Assembly (NCBI GenBank): GCA_027491235.1
Contig: JAIXWO010000022.1
Span: forward strand, 248,001-312,000
Reading direction: 5' to 3'
Origin: Sphingomonadales bacterium
GTDB lineage: Bacteria > Pseudomonadota > Alphaproteobacteria > Sphingomonadales > Sphingomonadaceae
DNA length: 64,000 nucleotides
The notes under the pieces are model-generated. The model saw nothing but the letters and a program-made list of their open reading frames with translations. It had not been told where the DNA came from and made no database searches. A program made the translations under genes and the position numbers. Below are positions 29,498-38,448 of the stretch, piece by piece (position 1 is the first letter of the stretch; each line of letters starts with the position of its first letter).

Positions 29498-30207
29498 GCG
29501 ATCGGTTCCGCGCGGTCTCAGAGACCGGCTCGACCAATGCTGACCTGCTGGCATTGGCCGAAGCCGGGTCGCCAGATGAAGTCTGGCTAAGGGCAGACCG
29601 GCAAACGGCGGGTAAGGGCCGTATGGGGCGGGATTGGCAGTCTCCCCTCGGTAACTTCTACGGCAGCACTTTGGTGGGCCTGCGTGCGGGAGACCCGCAG
29701 CCAGCAACGCTCGCTCTGGTCGCAGCAGTCGCCTTGCACGACGCGCTCGCCTTTCTGGCGCCGGACCTTCCTTTCCAGATCAAATGGCCCAACGACATCA
29801 TGGTCGAAGGCGCAAAGCTATCCGGCATCTTGCTGGAGCGATCAGGAAACGCAGTGGTCATCGGCATCGGCGTCAACCTTGCCTTTCATCCCGGAGGCCT
29901 GGACCGCAAAGTGACAAGCCTTGCCGCCCTCGGCGCACCGGTGCCAGATCCCGCCGAATTTCAGCTCATTCTCGCAGACCGAATTGATGACTGGCTGGCG
30001 CGTTGGCGCAGCGAAGGGATGATTGCGCTGCGCACGGCTTGGGTTGCACGGGCGCATCCCAAGGGCACTGCGCTCACCGTCAACGTGCCCGACGGATCGG
30101 CCACTCAAGGCCTGTTCGATGGCCTAGCAGAGGACGGGGCCTTGATGCTGCGCTTGGCGGATGGCACCATCCGTGCCATTCACGCAGGCGATATATTTCT
30201 GATTTGA
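29494..30207 (+). CDS. birA: Biotin--[acetyl-CoA-carboxylase] ligase, proposed CTG start
   Basis: Monofunctional biotin protein ligase without the DNA-binding domain. Seen: [20 protein letters not shown] (biotinyl-AMP loop), [31 protein letters not shown]. There is no ATG, GTG or TTG early enough to include the conserved [11 protein letters not shown] motif; the only upstream candidate is CTG at 29494, which overlaps the nuoN stop (CTGA) with AAAGG seven bases before, and gives (M)[21 protein letters not shown] 29554 would lose that motif. The enzyme attaches biotin to the BCCP subunit of acetyl-CoA carboxylase. Function is sure, start is inferred. Confidence 0.85.
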   Translation: MSDRFRAVSETGSTNADLLALAEAGSPDEVWLRADRQTAGKGRMGRDWQSPLGNFYGSTLVGLRAGDPQPATLALVAAVALHDALAFLAPDLPFQIKWPNDIMVEGAKLSGILLERSGNAVVIGIGVNLAFHPGGLDRKVTSLAALGAPVPDPAEFQLILADRIDDWLARWRSEGMIALRTAWVARAHPKGTALTVNVPDGSATQGLFDGLAEDGALMLRLADGTIRAIHAGDIFLI

Positions 30208-30226
30208 AGAGAAAAGGGTGGGGCGG

Positions 30227-31009
30227 ATGCTGCTCGCGATTGACGCCGGCAATACCAACATCAAGTTTGCGTTGTTTGACGGGCTGGAGATTGCCGCCCG
30301 CTGGCGCATCGCGACGGACGCGCGACGCACTGGCGATGAATATGCTGTGTGGTTGCTGCAGTTGCTGGAACTTGAAGGCTATAAGCGCAGCGACGTGACG
30401 GATGTCATTATCTCCACCGTTGTGCCGCGCGCGCTTCACAATCTGCAGGTGCTATCGTCGAAGTACTTCGGGCTGGAAGCTCTGGTCGCCGGGCGGGGTG
30501 CCGTGCCCTGGGGGCTGGAGCTTGATGTGGACGAGCCGCAAAATGTGGGGGCTGATCGCGCCTGCAATGCCACCGCTGCCCATGCGGGGCATGAGGGCGA
30601 GCTGATCGTCATCAGCTTTGGCACGGCAACGACGGTCGACCATATCGGCGCGACCGGGGCTTATCATGGCGGGATCATCGCGCCGGGCATCAATCTCTCG
30701 CTCGATGCCTTGGTGGCCGCTGCCGCAAAGCTCCCCCGTATTGCCATAGAAGCGCCGGCCACCGATAACGTGATCGGCCGTACGACAGAGAGCCAGATGC
30801 TCATCGGCATCTATTTTGGCTATGTCGCCATGATGGAAGGGCTGATCGCCCGCATGAAGGCACAAATCGGTAAACCGGTGAAAGTCGTCGCAACTGGCGG
30901 CCTTGCGCCGCTTTTCCAGCAACATGCCCATCTGTTTGATGCGATTGATGGTGATTTGACACTTAGGGGCCTTGCCATTCTCTACGCGCGCCGCGAAGGC
31001 AGGGCATGA
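30227..31009 (+). CDS. coaX: Type III pantothenate kinase
   Basis: 260 aa. First step of coenzyme A synthesis; acetate/sugar kinase-like fold. Seen: [16 protein letters not shown] (phosphate loop), [57 protein letters not shown] 30227 has the purine-rich AAAAGGG upstream; GTG 30218 is a poorer choice. birA, coaX and rnj are a conserved trio after nuoN in alphaproteobacteria. Confidence 0.95.
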   Translation: MLLAIDAGNTNIKFALFDGLEIAARWRIATDARRTGDEYAVWLLQLLELEGYKRSDVTDVIISTVVPRALHNLQVLSSKYFGLEALVAGRGAVPWGLELDVDEPQNVGADRACNATAAHAGHEGELIVISFGTATTVDHIGATGAYHGGIIAPGINLSLDALVAAAAKLPRIAIEAPATDNVIGRTTESQMLIGIYFGYVAMMEGLIARMKAQIGKPVKVVATGGLAPLFQQHAHLFDAIDGDLTLRGLAILYARREGRA

Positions 31010-32649
31010 CTCACCCAAAAAATGAACTTCTTTTCCTCGCCCTAGGCGGGTCGGACGAGATTGGCATGAACGTCAATCTCTATGGCTGCCAGGGCAAATG
31101 GCTGATGGTGGACCTTGGCATCACCTTCGGCGGCAGCGAATATCCCGGCGTTGAGATTATCCTCCCCGATCTGGAATTTATCGAAGAGCGCAAGAAGGAC
31201 CTGCTCGGCATCGTCCTGACGCACGGCCATGAAGACCATATCGGCGCTGTGCCCTATCTCGCCGCAGAGCTTGGCGTGCCGCTTTATGCGACGCCGTTCA
31301 CAGCAGGTCTCATCAAGGGCAAGCTGGAAGAAGAAGGCCTCGCCGGCGAGGTTGAAGTCCGTGTTCTGCCGCTTGAAGGCAATTGTGAAATTGGGCCGTT
31401 CAAGTGCCAGCTTATGTCGCTCGCCCACTCCATCCCGGAAATGAGCGCGGTTGTGATCGACACGCCTTATGGGCGCATCTTCCACACAGGCGACTGGAAG
31501 CTGGATGATGAGCCGGTGCTCGGCAAGGCTTCGACCGCAGAACAACTGACCGCTGTTGGCGATGCGGGCGTGCTCGCCCTCGTGTGCGATTCCACCAACG
31601 TTTTCAATTCCCGCGAAAGCGGCAGCGAAGCCAGCGTCTATCCGGATCTGCTCCGCCATGTGAAGGCATCAAGGGGCCGGGTGGTTGTCACCAGCTTTGC
31701 CTCCAATGCCGCGCGCTTGCAGACGCTCGCCAATGTGGCGCGGGAAACGAACCGCAAGCTGTGCGTCGCCGGTCGGTCGCTCAACCGCATCCTGCAAGTC
31801 GCCCAATCCGTTGGGTATCTTAAGAACTTGCCCGAAATCGTCGATATGGGGTCGCTTGATAACTATCGGCGCAACGAAGTCCTCGTCATCGCAACCGGCG
31901 GCCAAGGCGAAGCGCGGGCCGCGCTTGCCCGCATTGCCGAGGGGAACCACCCGATCAAGGTGGAAGAAGGCGACACGATCATCTTCTCCTCAAAGCAGAT
32001 CCCGGGCAACGAGATCGCCATTGGCAAGATCATGAACCAGCTTGCCCGGCGCAACATTCTGATGATCACGGAAAAGCAGGGTCATGTGCATGTGTCCGGC
32101 CATCCGGGTCGGCCTGAGCTTGCCAAGGTCTATGGCTGGCTGCGGCCTGAAATCCTGCTGCCGGTCCATGGGGAACGTCGCCATATGGCAGAACAGGCCC
32201 GTTTCGGACTGGAACAGGGCATTCCGCGCGCCATCGTCCAGTCAAATGGCGATGTATTGCGGCTGGCGCCTAACGGGCCAGAGTTGATAGGGCGGGAACG
32301 CACGGGTCGCCTCATTCTAGATGGGGATGTGATCCTTCCGGCAGACGGCCTGACCATGTCGGAACGCCGCCGCATGGCGATCCACGGCATTATTTCCGTC
32401 GCCGTCGCGCTCGATCCTGCCGGGCATCTCTTTGGTGAGCCATCCGTCCGCCTGCTGGGTGTTCCGGTTGAAGAAGACCGCGAGGATTTTATCGCTGAGG
32501 CCTGCGAAGCCGCTGCCAAGGCTGCGACGACGCGCGAGAAGGATGAAACCAAGCTGCGCGAAGCTATCCGCCTTGCCGTTCGCCGCGTCGCGACCGAATG
32601 GACCGGCAAAAAGCCCCTTGTTGAAGTGCTGTTGATCAGGGACAAGTAA
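31006..32649 (+). CDS. rnj: Ribonuclease J
   Basis: 547 aa. Metallo-beta-lactamase plus beta-CASP nuclease: [18 protein letters not shown] (zinc ligands), [52 protein letters not shown] and [12 protein letters not shown]. Acts on RNA 5' ends and in rRNA maturation. Overlaps coaX by four bases (ATGA). Confidence 0.95.
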   Translation: MTHPKNELLFLALGGSDEIGMNVNLYGCQGKWLMVDLGITFGGSEYPGVEIILPDLEFIEERKKDLLGIVLTHGHEDHIGAVPYLAAELGVPLYATPFTAGLIKGKLEEEGLAGEVEVRVLPLEGNCEIGPFKCQLMSLAHSIPEMSAVVIDTPYGRIFHTGDWKLDDEPVLGKASTAEQLTAVGDAGVLALVCDSTNVFNSRESGSEASVYPDLLRHVKASRGRVVVTSFASNAARLQTLANVARETNRKLCVAGRSLNRILQVAQSVGYLKNLPEIVDMGSLDNYRRNEVLVIATGGQGEARAALARIAEGNHPIKVEEGDTIIFSSKQIPGNEIAIGKIMNQLARRNILMITEKQGHVHVSGHPGRPELAKVYGWLRPEILLPVHGERRHMAEQARFGLEQGIPRAIVQSNGDVLRLAPNGPELIGRERTGRLILDGDVILPADGLTMSERRRMAIHGIISVAVALDPAGHLFGEPSVRLLGVPVEEDREDFIAEACEAAAKAATTREKDETKLREAIRLAVRRVATEWTGKKPLVEVLLIRDK

Positions 32650-32653
32650 CGCC

Positions 32654-32920
32654 ATGAAGTGGACATCCATTCTCGCCATTTACCTGCTGTTTTGGGTGCT
32701 GAGCGCTTTCCTCGTCATGCCATTCCATGTGCGCACCGCGCAGGAAGCCGGGGGCGAGCTCGTCCCCGGACAAGCGGAAAGCGCGCCGCACGAGTTTAAG
32801 CCGCTGCGCATCACATTATGGACAACGTTGGTCGCGACCGTCCTGTTCGGTCTCTATTATGCCAACTACGTCAACGAATGGCTTACGCCCGCAATGCTGG
32901 ACTTTAGCGGCCAATCCTAA
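32654..32920 (+). CDS. DUF1467 family membrane protein (88 aa)
   Basis: Two membrane helices (about residues 4-23 and 52-71) with the conserved VLSAFLVMPFHVRTAQEAGG after the first. DUF1467 proteins commonly follow rnj in alphaproteobacteria and have no assigned function. It starts 4 bp after the rnj stop, and its end overlaps the convergent coiled-coil gene by four bases. Confidence 0.88.
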   Translation: MKWTSILAIYLLFWVLSAFLVMPFHVRTAQEAGGELVPGQAESAPHEFKPLRITLWTTLVATVLFGLYYANYVNEWLTPAMLDFSGQS

Positions 32921-35214
32921 CGGCGCAGGCGCTCGATCGCCTGTGCCAGCGCGACGTAGAGCTTACCCGCATCCGACGAAAGCAGGGTGACGCTGAGCGG
33001 CATGCCATCGCGGGTGGCGAGAACATTGCGCAACATCGCTTCAAAGTCATGGATGTAGCGGTTCACATGATCGCGGAAATCGCTGTCTTCTTCATAGTGG
33101 ACAAGGATTTCGCGGGCTTCGCCTGCATCCAGCAAGCGCACGGCGCGACGGGTGAAGACACCGCGATCACCGCGTAGATACGACGCCCAAGCAGTGTCGG
33201 TCACATCGTTTGACAGGATCTTGTTGACATCAATCGCCGTTGAGTTGAGCGATTCAAGGATCAGCGCCATGCGTCGGGCAAAGAGTGCGCTGTCGCCCCG
33301 GACAATGTCGTCCTTGGCATCGTCAACGCGGGCCTCAAGGTTGGCGCTGGTTTCGCTGATGGTCAGCATCTGGCGCATTAAGCGGTCGGTGGCCTTTTGC
33401 GCGGCGGCAACGGCGTCTTCCGCCTTGCGGGCGATGTCGGCCATCTGCTCTTCAACCTGCGCCGTCAGCGCGGCTGTCATGGCCTCACGCGCTTGAACGC
33501 CCAGCGAGCTGGCCGCTTCGGGCACGACATTCGCCAAGGCATGGCGCGCGTGTTCGGTCGCCTGATTGGCGGCATCCTTGATGCGCATAAGGGCGTCGAT
33601 TAGCTGCGGTGCTGTGGCACCGGTCAAGGCAAGTGCCTGCGTCTCTGCAGACTCAATTTCGCGGTTCAGCGCCTCAGCCGTGGCGCGGCTGTCATTCAGG
33701 GCGGCGCCTGCCGTTTCCACAAAATGACGGACTTCCTCACGCTGTTGGGCAACAAGCGCTTCGGCTTCCTGCAACCTTGCAAGGGCCGCGGTAGAGGCGG
33801 TTTCGATTGCTTCGACTTCGGGCATGACGGCGCGGGCAGCCGCTTTGCTGGCCTCCGCCGTATCCTGAAGCCGCTGATAGGCGAGCGGCAGCGTCTCGTC
33901 GATTTCTCGCGCCGAAGCATCAAGCGCAACAAGCAGGGCTTCTGCCTGACGGATGAGCCCGGCGGCTGAAGCGCCGCCTGCGTCCAGTGTCTGGCCCAGC
34001 TGATCGGCATGATCGCGCAGCCCGAGAATGGCAGCACTCGCCCGCTCGGCATTGGCGACTGTGTCATTGCCAAGATCACCGAAGCGCCCTTCGATCGCAG
34101 AAATGTCGGCGTTGATGCGGTCCACCAGCGCCTGGCTGGACGCTTCCTGACTTTCAAAGACGCGCGCAATCTCATCCACGCGTGATCCAATGGCTGCCAC
34201 GCGCGTGGCAACAGCTTCGGTCGATTGCGCGCCCGCAGCGGCGATCGCGGCATGGCCCTGTTCGATCACAGCCATCATCGCTTCGCCTTGCGCCTGCAGA
34301 CCCTTTTGGGCGGCGGCGAGGGCTTCTGCCGCACGTTCGAGCGAGACGTCCAGCGTTTGCGTCATATGCGCGGAGGCTTTGTCCATTTGGTCTGCGGCAA
34401 CGGCACTGACGTCGTGCAGATGGGCGACGCGCTCTGCTAGCTTCTGGGCGGCACCAGTGGCGATATCATCGGCTTCGCGACCGCGGGCGCTGAGCAGGGT
34501 AAGCTGCGATTCCAACGCATTGGTCTTCTCAATTGCCGTTTGCCCTGCTGTTTCGAGGGCCTCTGTCATGCGGCGGGCTTCCACCTGCGCACGGGGAAGA
34601 TCAGACAGGAGGACGGCCATATCGGCGCGCGCGCCGGAGGCGCTGTTCTTCAGTGTGGCTGAATGGCGCGTGATCGTATCGAGTTCACCGCGCATGGCGG
34701 CGGTAGCATCGGACAGACGCGTCGCTGTATCTTCGCCCAATGAAACGAGAATGCCGCCCTGTTCCGCAAGGGCAACGCGGTTGGCATCAATGCGGCGGGC
34801 CATATCGGCAAGCGACGTCGCAAGGCGGGCCTCTTCATCCCGCAGGCGCTCAATCGTTGCGGCAAAGCGCCGGGCTTCCGACCGGCTGGAGCGCAAAGCG
34901 AGGATGACGGCGACACCCAACAATGCCAGCGGAGCGCTAAGTGAAGCGATAAAGCTGGTGATCGCCAAAAGGGTCGGCGCAAGGCCTTCCAGATTATCGA
35001 TGAAGGCGAAGCTGGCGGCGCCAATCCAGCCGATAGCGGCCAGAATGACGAGACCGAGCACGACGCGCGGCCAGATAGAGGATGCGCTTTCCTCTTCTTC
35101 CGCGTCCGCTTCGTAGATCGGGGCGTCAAGCGGAGCGGCTTCGGCGCCCTTTTTAGGCTTGCCATCCACATTATGCTCCGGCCTGATACCGACGATTTTT
35201 GATCCCCCGGTCAT
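32917..35214 (-). CDS. Membrane-anchored long coiled-coil protein (765 aa)
   Basis: N-terminal polar, acidic cytoplasmic tail (DAPIYEADAEEEESAS), then two membrane helices at about residues 47-70 and 80-106. From about 108 to 640 the protein is almost continuous Ala/Glu/Gln-rich helix, the pattern of a long coiled coil, somewhat like methyl-accepting or SMC/RmuC-type coiled coils but without their motifs. The last 125 residues are a compact domain (SALFARRMALILESLNSTAI, SYLRGDRGVFTRRAVRLLD, DGMPLSVTLLSSDAGKLYVA). No family name recognised. It is transcribed divergently from the Hpt-like gene with a 130-bp spacer. Possibly a spatial organiser or scaffold; this is inference. Confidence 0.85.
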   Translation of the reverse strand: MTGGSKIVGIRPEHNVDGKPKKGAEAAPLDAPIYEADAEEEESASSIWPRVVLGLVILAAIGWIGAASFAFIDNLEGLAPTLLAITSFIASLSAPLALLGVAVILALRSSRSEARRFAATIERLRDEEARLATSLADMARRIDANRVALAEQGGILVSLGEDTATRLSDATAAMRGELDTITRHSATLKNSASGARADMAVLLSDLPRAQVEARRMTEALETAGQTAIEKTNALESQLTLLSARGREADDIATGAAQKLAERVAHLHDVSAVAADQMDKASAHMTQTLDVSLERAAEALAAAQKGLQAQGEAMMAVIEQGHAAIAAAGAQSTEAVATRVAAIGSRVDEIARVFESQEASSQALVDRINADISAIEGRFGDLGNDTVANAERASAAILGLRDHADQLGQTLDAGGASAAGLIRQAEALLVALDASAREIDETLPLAYQRLQDTAEASKAAARAVMPEVEAIETASTAALARLQEAEALVAQQREEVRHFVETAGAALNDSRATAEALNREIESAETQALALTGATAPQLIDALMRIKDAANQATEHARHALANVVPEAASSLGVQAREAMTAALTAQVEEQMADIARKAEDAVAAAQKATDRLMRQMLTISETSANLEARVDDAKDDIVRGDSALFARRMALILESLNSTAIDVNKILSNDVTDTAWASYLRGDRGVFTRRAVRLLDAGEAREILVHYEEDSDFRDHVNRYIHDFEAMLRNVLATRDGMPLSVTLLSSDAGKLYVALAQAIERLRR

Positions 35215-35350
35215 ATGGCAACCCCAATCATTTCTTTAGCTTCACCCAAGGGGTGAGCCCGCGCCCTTCAGGGCACTGTAATCAAACATTTTGCGGTTGC
35301 ATACACGCATCCGCAACATCTCGTTAACTGGGATGGGGGTAAAAGTGCGC

Positions 35351-35650
35351 ATGGCATATGAACCCGGCGCAATCGAGGCGGCCCTTGCGGCTGTGGTGGG
35401 CAATGACCCTGAACTCGCAGAAGAACTGCGCCGCTCCCTGATCGAGAGCGCCGAGCGCTATGCCGATTTGCTCAGTCGGGCGCGGTGCGACGCCAACTGG
35501 TATGCTGCCGCCTGGCGCCTGAAAGGCGTGGCCGCCAGCTTTGGCGCGACGATTCTCCTCAAGGCGGCCGACGACGCCATTGATGCGGCGCCCGGTGATC
35601 CTGTCGCCCTGCGCAAGGTGAGTCGGGCGATCAGCACCTTGAAGGGCTAA
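35351..35650 (+). CDS. Hpt-like protein lacking the phospho-histidine
   Basis: 99 aa four-helix protein. The core AAAWRLKGVAASFGATILLK matches the Hpt signature (A-H-x-L-K-G...FGA), but the phospho-accepting His position is Trp55. The rest of the bundle is kept (LAEELRRSLIESAERYADLL; Arg/Lys at the surface). ATG 35351 is used; GTG 35345 is closer to the GGGGG ribosome site and is nearly equivalent. It probably binds a receiver or kinase partner without relaying phosphate. It sits between the coiled-coil gene and the histidine-kinase-like gene. Confidence 0.75.
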   Translation: MAYEPGAIEAALAAVVGNDPELAEELRRSLIESAERYADLLSRARCDANWYAAAWRLKGVAASFGATILLKAADDAIDAAPGDPVALRKVSRAISTLKG

Positions 35651-35697
35651 ACCTCCAACTGTTTGCAAATCGCTGCAAAAGCCTTATCCGCCGATGC

Positions 35698-36912
35698 ATG
35701 CAATCGGGGAATTCCAGCGTGCCGCTTGCGGCGCTTATCCTTGCCCAAGGGGACACTGACGTCGCACCGGCCAGCCAGCCGTTGCTGCTGACGCTCGGTG
35801 GCCAGACTCTTTTGGAACGGCTGGCTTATCAGGCGACACGGATGGGTGCTGGGCACATCATCCTCTGCGCGGGCGCCTTGCCCGGCGGAATGGTGGCCGC
35901 GCTGGACCGGTTGAAGGCCCGTGGTCTCGACATTGCTCTTGCCCGGTCCCCGCGGGAGGCGGCAGACAAGCTGCATCCGGACGAGAATGTGCTTGTCTAT
36001 GCCAATGTCGTTTTTGTGCAGGATGATGCTTTGGCGCTTATGGTTGAGGCCAACGCGCCGACGATGCTGACTCTGCCCGAGCCGTGGGGACGGGACCGGT
36101 TTGAGCGCATCGATGCGACCGACAATTGGGCGGGTGTCGCGACGCTGTCGGCCAGCCTGATCCGCGAAACCGTGGCCATGCTTGGGGAATGGGCCTTTGC
36201 CCCAACGCTCATCCGGCGCGCTGTCCAGCAAGGCGTCACGCGGACACCGCTGGCACTGCGCAATGAGGCAGAGACCGACGAAATCGCACCGATAGTGCAG
36301 GATGACCTTTCCGGCACGGCACGGGCCATCGCCCGCCATGCAGATGTGGTGGCCGATGGAGCCTTGGAACGACTGGCGTTCATGCCCGTCCTGCGCCGCT
36401 TTGCTGCCTGGGTGTCGCTCAAGCCGGTGTCGTCGACCATGATGGCGGCGCTGGCCCTGCTGCTTATGGCCGCAACCGTTGGTGTGGCGGTGGTCAATCA
36501 ACCCATCCCCGCCTTTGCCCTGCTGATAGCGGCATCGGCGACCACATTGCTGACCAAGCTGCTGGGGCAGACGGGCGTGCCGGAACCAAAGGCCATGACC
36601 CGCCTGCTGGACTGGCGCTGCCTTGTCCTCCCCGCCGTCCTCATGTCTGCGGCCGCTTATGGCTTTGCTGGCTGGAAAGGGCAGTGGGCGACGGCCATTT
36701 TCGCGCTTTGGCTGGCAGTCCAGATGCTCATCACCATCCATGCCGCGCGTCGCGGTGCCAGCCTGCCACTGTGGCGCGCCGGGGCGACAGGGGAGGCGCT
36801 GGTTCTGCTGGTGGCCTATGTTGCCGGTTGGCCGATGATCGGCTTAGGGCTGCTCCTTCTCCACGCTGTCATCACTCAAGTTTGGGTCCAGCAGAAAAGC
36901 CTGAACGCTTAG
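35698..36912 (+). CDS. Nucleotidyltransferase-like domain fused to a membrane domain (404 aa)
   Basis: Residues 8-220 resemble a GT-A/NTP-transferase fold: PLAALILAQGDTDVAPA ... LLLTLGGQTLLERLAYQATR, with strands and VLVYANVVFVQDD in place of the metal-binding D-D. The usual GGxxxRMG nucleotide loop is degenerate (QGDTDVAP). Residues 220-404 contain about six membrane helices (MMAALALLLMAATVGVAV onward). GTG 35719 is an alternative start. The membrane half recalls polyprenyl- or CDP-alcohol transferases in layout but I see no DGxxAR motif. Unknown substrate; could act in an envelope polymer pathway. Confidence 0.7.
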   Translation: MQSGNSSVPLAALILAQGDTDVAPASQPLLLTLGGQTLLERLAYQATRMGAGHIILCAGALPGGMVAALDRLKARGLDIALARSPREAADKLHPDENVLVYANVVFVQDDALALMVEANAPTMLTLPEPWGRDRFERIDATDNWAGVATLSASLIRETVAMLGEWAFAPTLIRRAVQQGVTRTPLALRNEAETDEIAPIVQDDLSGTARAIARHADVVADGALERLAFMPVLRRFAAWVSLKPVSSTMMAALALLLMAATVGVAVVNQPIPAFALLIAASATTLLTKLLGQTGVPEPKAMTRLLDWRCLVLPAVLMSAAAYGFAGWKGQWATAIFALWLAVQMLITIHAARRGASLPLWRAGATGEALVLLVAYVAGWPMIGLGLLLLHAVITQVWVQQKSLNA

Positions 36913-36924
36913 GCGGGCTTTAAC

Positions 36925-36950
36925 CATGCCGCCCTAAACAGGGCAGCATG
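36925..36950. promoter_or_regulatory. Palindrome at the start of an upstream ORF
   Basis: CATGCCGCCCT (36925-36935) and AGGGCAGCATG (36940-36950) form an imperfect hairpin around AAAC. The last three bases of the right arm are the ATG of the 23-codon ORF, so the hairpin may hide that start or be an operator. Confidence 0.4.
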
Positions 36951-37019
36951 ACCCAAACGCGTCTTTTCTTCCATGGCCATGACCTCCGCCTTCTGGCGGG
37001 GATGGGCGCACGCGCATGA
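36948..37019 (+). CDS. Possible 23-codon upstream ORF coupled to the histidine-kinase-like gene
   Basis: ATG 36948 to TGA 37019; peptide MTQTRLFFHGHDLRLLAGMG, then ARA. Its stop overlaps the ATG of the next gene (ATGA at 37016-37019), the same coupling used elsewhere here. It could be a leader peptide that sets expression of the downstream gene. No ribosome site is obvious because the start is inside the palindrome. Confidence 0.35.
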   Translation: MTQTRLFFHGHDLRLLAGMGARA

Positions 37020-38386
37020 AGGCGCAGGGACGCATTGATCGGCTGGGTTGCCTCATTTCCGCTGATCCGCCGCTGGCGAAGCTTCAGGCAGGGGCAGGCG
37101 GTCTGCCGGGCGGGAAAGTCGCCATTCCGCAGATCGCCTCAATTGCGCGGCTGGCCCGTTCTTTATCGGCGCCTGTTTCGCGGCCCGTTATTGTCGCAGA
37201 TGGACCACATACGATTGAATTGATGGTCGATGCTCACCCGGATGCAGAAGGCGTAGGGCTTGCCATTTCGGGTTGGGACAGCATAGCTCCTGTGCCTGTG
37301 GGTGGATCTTTGGCTGACCGTGAACATGATTTTGCGCGCCTTGAAGCTGATGGCGCCTGGGAAGCTGACTCAAATCTCCGCCTAATCCGGGTGAGCGATG
37401 CCGTCGACGGGGACCTGGGCATTTCGCCAACAGCTGTGCTTGGCGTGCCGCTGACAAAGATGTTCCGCCTGCTGCCTGATGATCAGGGGGATCTGCCGAT
37501 CCTTTCGGCCTTGGCCAACCGCGTCTCTTTTACCGATCAGGCCGCAGAATTGATTGAAAGTGACGCTTTGCCGGTACTCCTTTCGGGGGAGCCTGTCTTT
37601 GACGATAGCGGCCACTTTGCGGGCCTGCGGGGTCGCATTTCGCTGCCCTTAGACAAACGATCTGCGCCAGAACCTGATATTGGCGGGGCTTATCCAGCGG
37701 ATGACAATTTTGCCCGACGGCTGGACGCAGCGCTCCGCGGACCCATTGGTCGGATCATTCACAATGCGGACGCCGCGGCTGCACAAGTCGATGGGCCGGT
37801 GCGTCGCGGCTATGCAGGCTATGCGAACGATATTGCGTCTGCTGCGCGGCATTTGCTTGGGCTGGTGGATGACCTGTCTAACCTGCAGGCGGTGGAGCGG
37901 GCAGATTTCACAATCGAAACGGATGTCGTCGATCTCGCAGATATTGCGCGCAGAGCGGCGGGTCTTCTCGGGGTGCGTGCGGGCGACCGAAAGGTGCGCA
38001 TTGATCGCCCAGCAGAAGGAGAGCAATTGCCCGCCATCGGTGATTTCGGGCGTGTTCTCCAGATCCTGGTGAACCTGATCGGCAATGCCGTGCGCTATTC
38101 GCCGGAAGAAAGCGCTGTCTGGGTCCGGTCAGAAATTGAAGGCGACACCGCGGTCATCATCGTGGCGGACCAAGGCAAGGGCATCGCCCTCGACGATCAA
38201 CAGCGCATTTTTGAGAAGTTTGAGCGGGTTGACCCGAGTGAGCCGGGCGGCAGCGGGCTTGGCCTTTACATCTCGCGCAGGCTGGCCCGGGCGATGGGCG
38301 GCGACATCACGGTCGACAGTGCGCCGGGGCAGGGCGCGCGCTTCATCCTGACCTTGCGCCGTCCGCCGGAGGGCATCGGCGCTTAG
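37016..38386 (+). CDS. Histidine-kinase-like protein with degenerate H-box
   Basis: 456 aa, no membrane segment. The N-terminal 230 residues hold two PAS-like regions (about 50-120 and 160-215). The dimerisation segment RRLDAALRGPIGRIIHNADA aligns with the HisKA H-box (SHELRTPL), but the phospho-His is Ala238 and the following acid is Ala239. The ATPase domain is intact: LVNLIGNAVRYSPEE (N-box), VADQGKGIALDD (G1), FEKFERVDP (F), GGSGLGLYISRRLARAMGGD (G2). It is likely a pseudokinase or allosteric partner, as DivL is in Caulobacter (there with Tyr). It lies next to an Hpt-like gene that also lacks its His. Confidence 0.85.
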   Translation: MKAQGRIDRLGCLISADPPLAKLQAGAGGLPGGKVAIPQIASIARLARSLSAPVSRPVIVADGPHTIELMVDAHPDAEGVGLAISGWDSIAPVPVGGSLADREHDFARLEADGAWEADSNLRLIRVSDAVDGDLGISPTAVLGVPLTKMFRLLPDDQGDLPILSALANRVSFTDQAAELIESDALPVLLSGEPVFDDSGHFAGLRGRISLPLDKRSAPEPDIGGAYPADDNFARRLDAALRGPIGRIIHNADAAAAQVDGPVRRGYAGYANDIASAARHLLGLVDDLSNLQAVERADFTIETDVVDLADIARRAAGLLGVRAGDRKVRIDRPAEGEQLPAIGDFGRVLQILVNLIGNAVRYSPEESAVWVRSEIEGDTAVIIVADQGKGIALDDQQRIFEKFERVDPSEPGGSGLGLYISRRLARAMGGDITVDSAPGQGARFILTLRRPPEGIGA

Positions 38387-38390
38387 CAGG

Positions 38391-38433
38391 CAAAGAAAAG
38401 GGCGGCCTCCCGACCGGGAAACCGCCCTGAATT
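38391..38433 (-). terminator. Terminator after gltA, possibly bidirectional
   Basis: Stem AGGGCGG (38399-38405) with CCGCCCT (38422-38428), plus inner CCC/GGG pairs. On the minus strand it is followed by TTTTCTTT, a good terminator for gltA; on the plus strand GAATTTTC follows, which could also end the kinase-like gene. Confidence 0.75.
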
Positions 38434-38448
38434 TTCTGGTTTAGCGAA

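Noticed and set aside
37763-37765. His249 of the kinase-like protein as the phospho-accepting residue
   Set aside because: It lies about eleven residues after the H-box position and does not align with the HisKA histidine.
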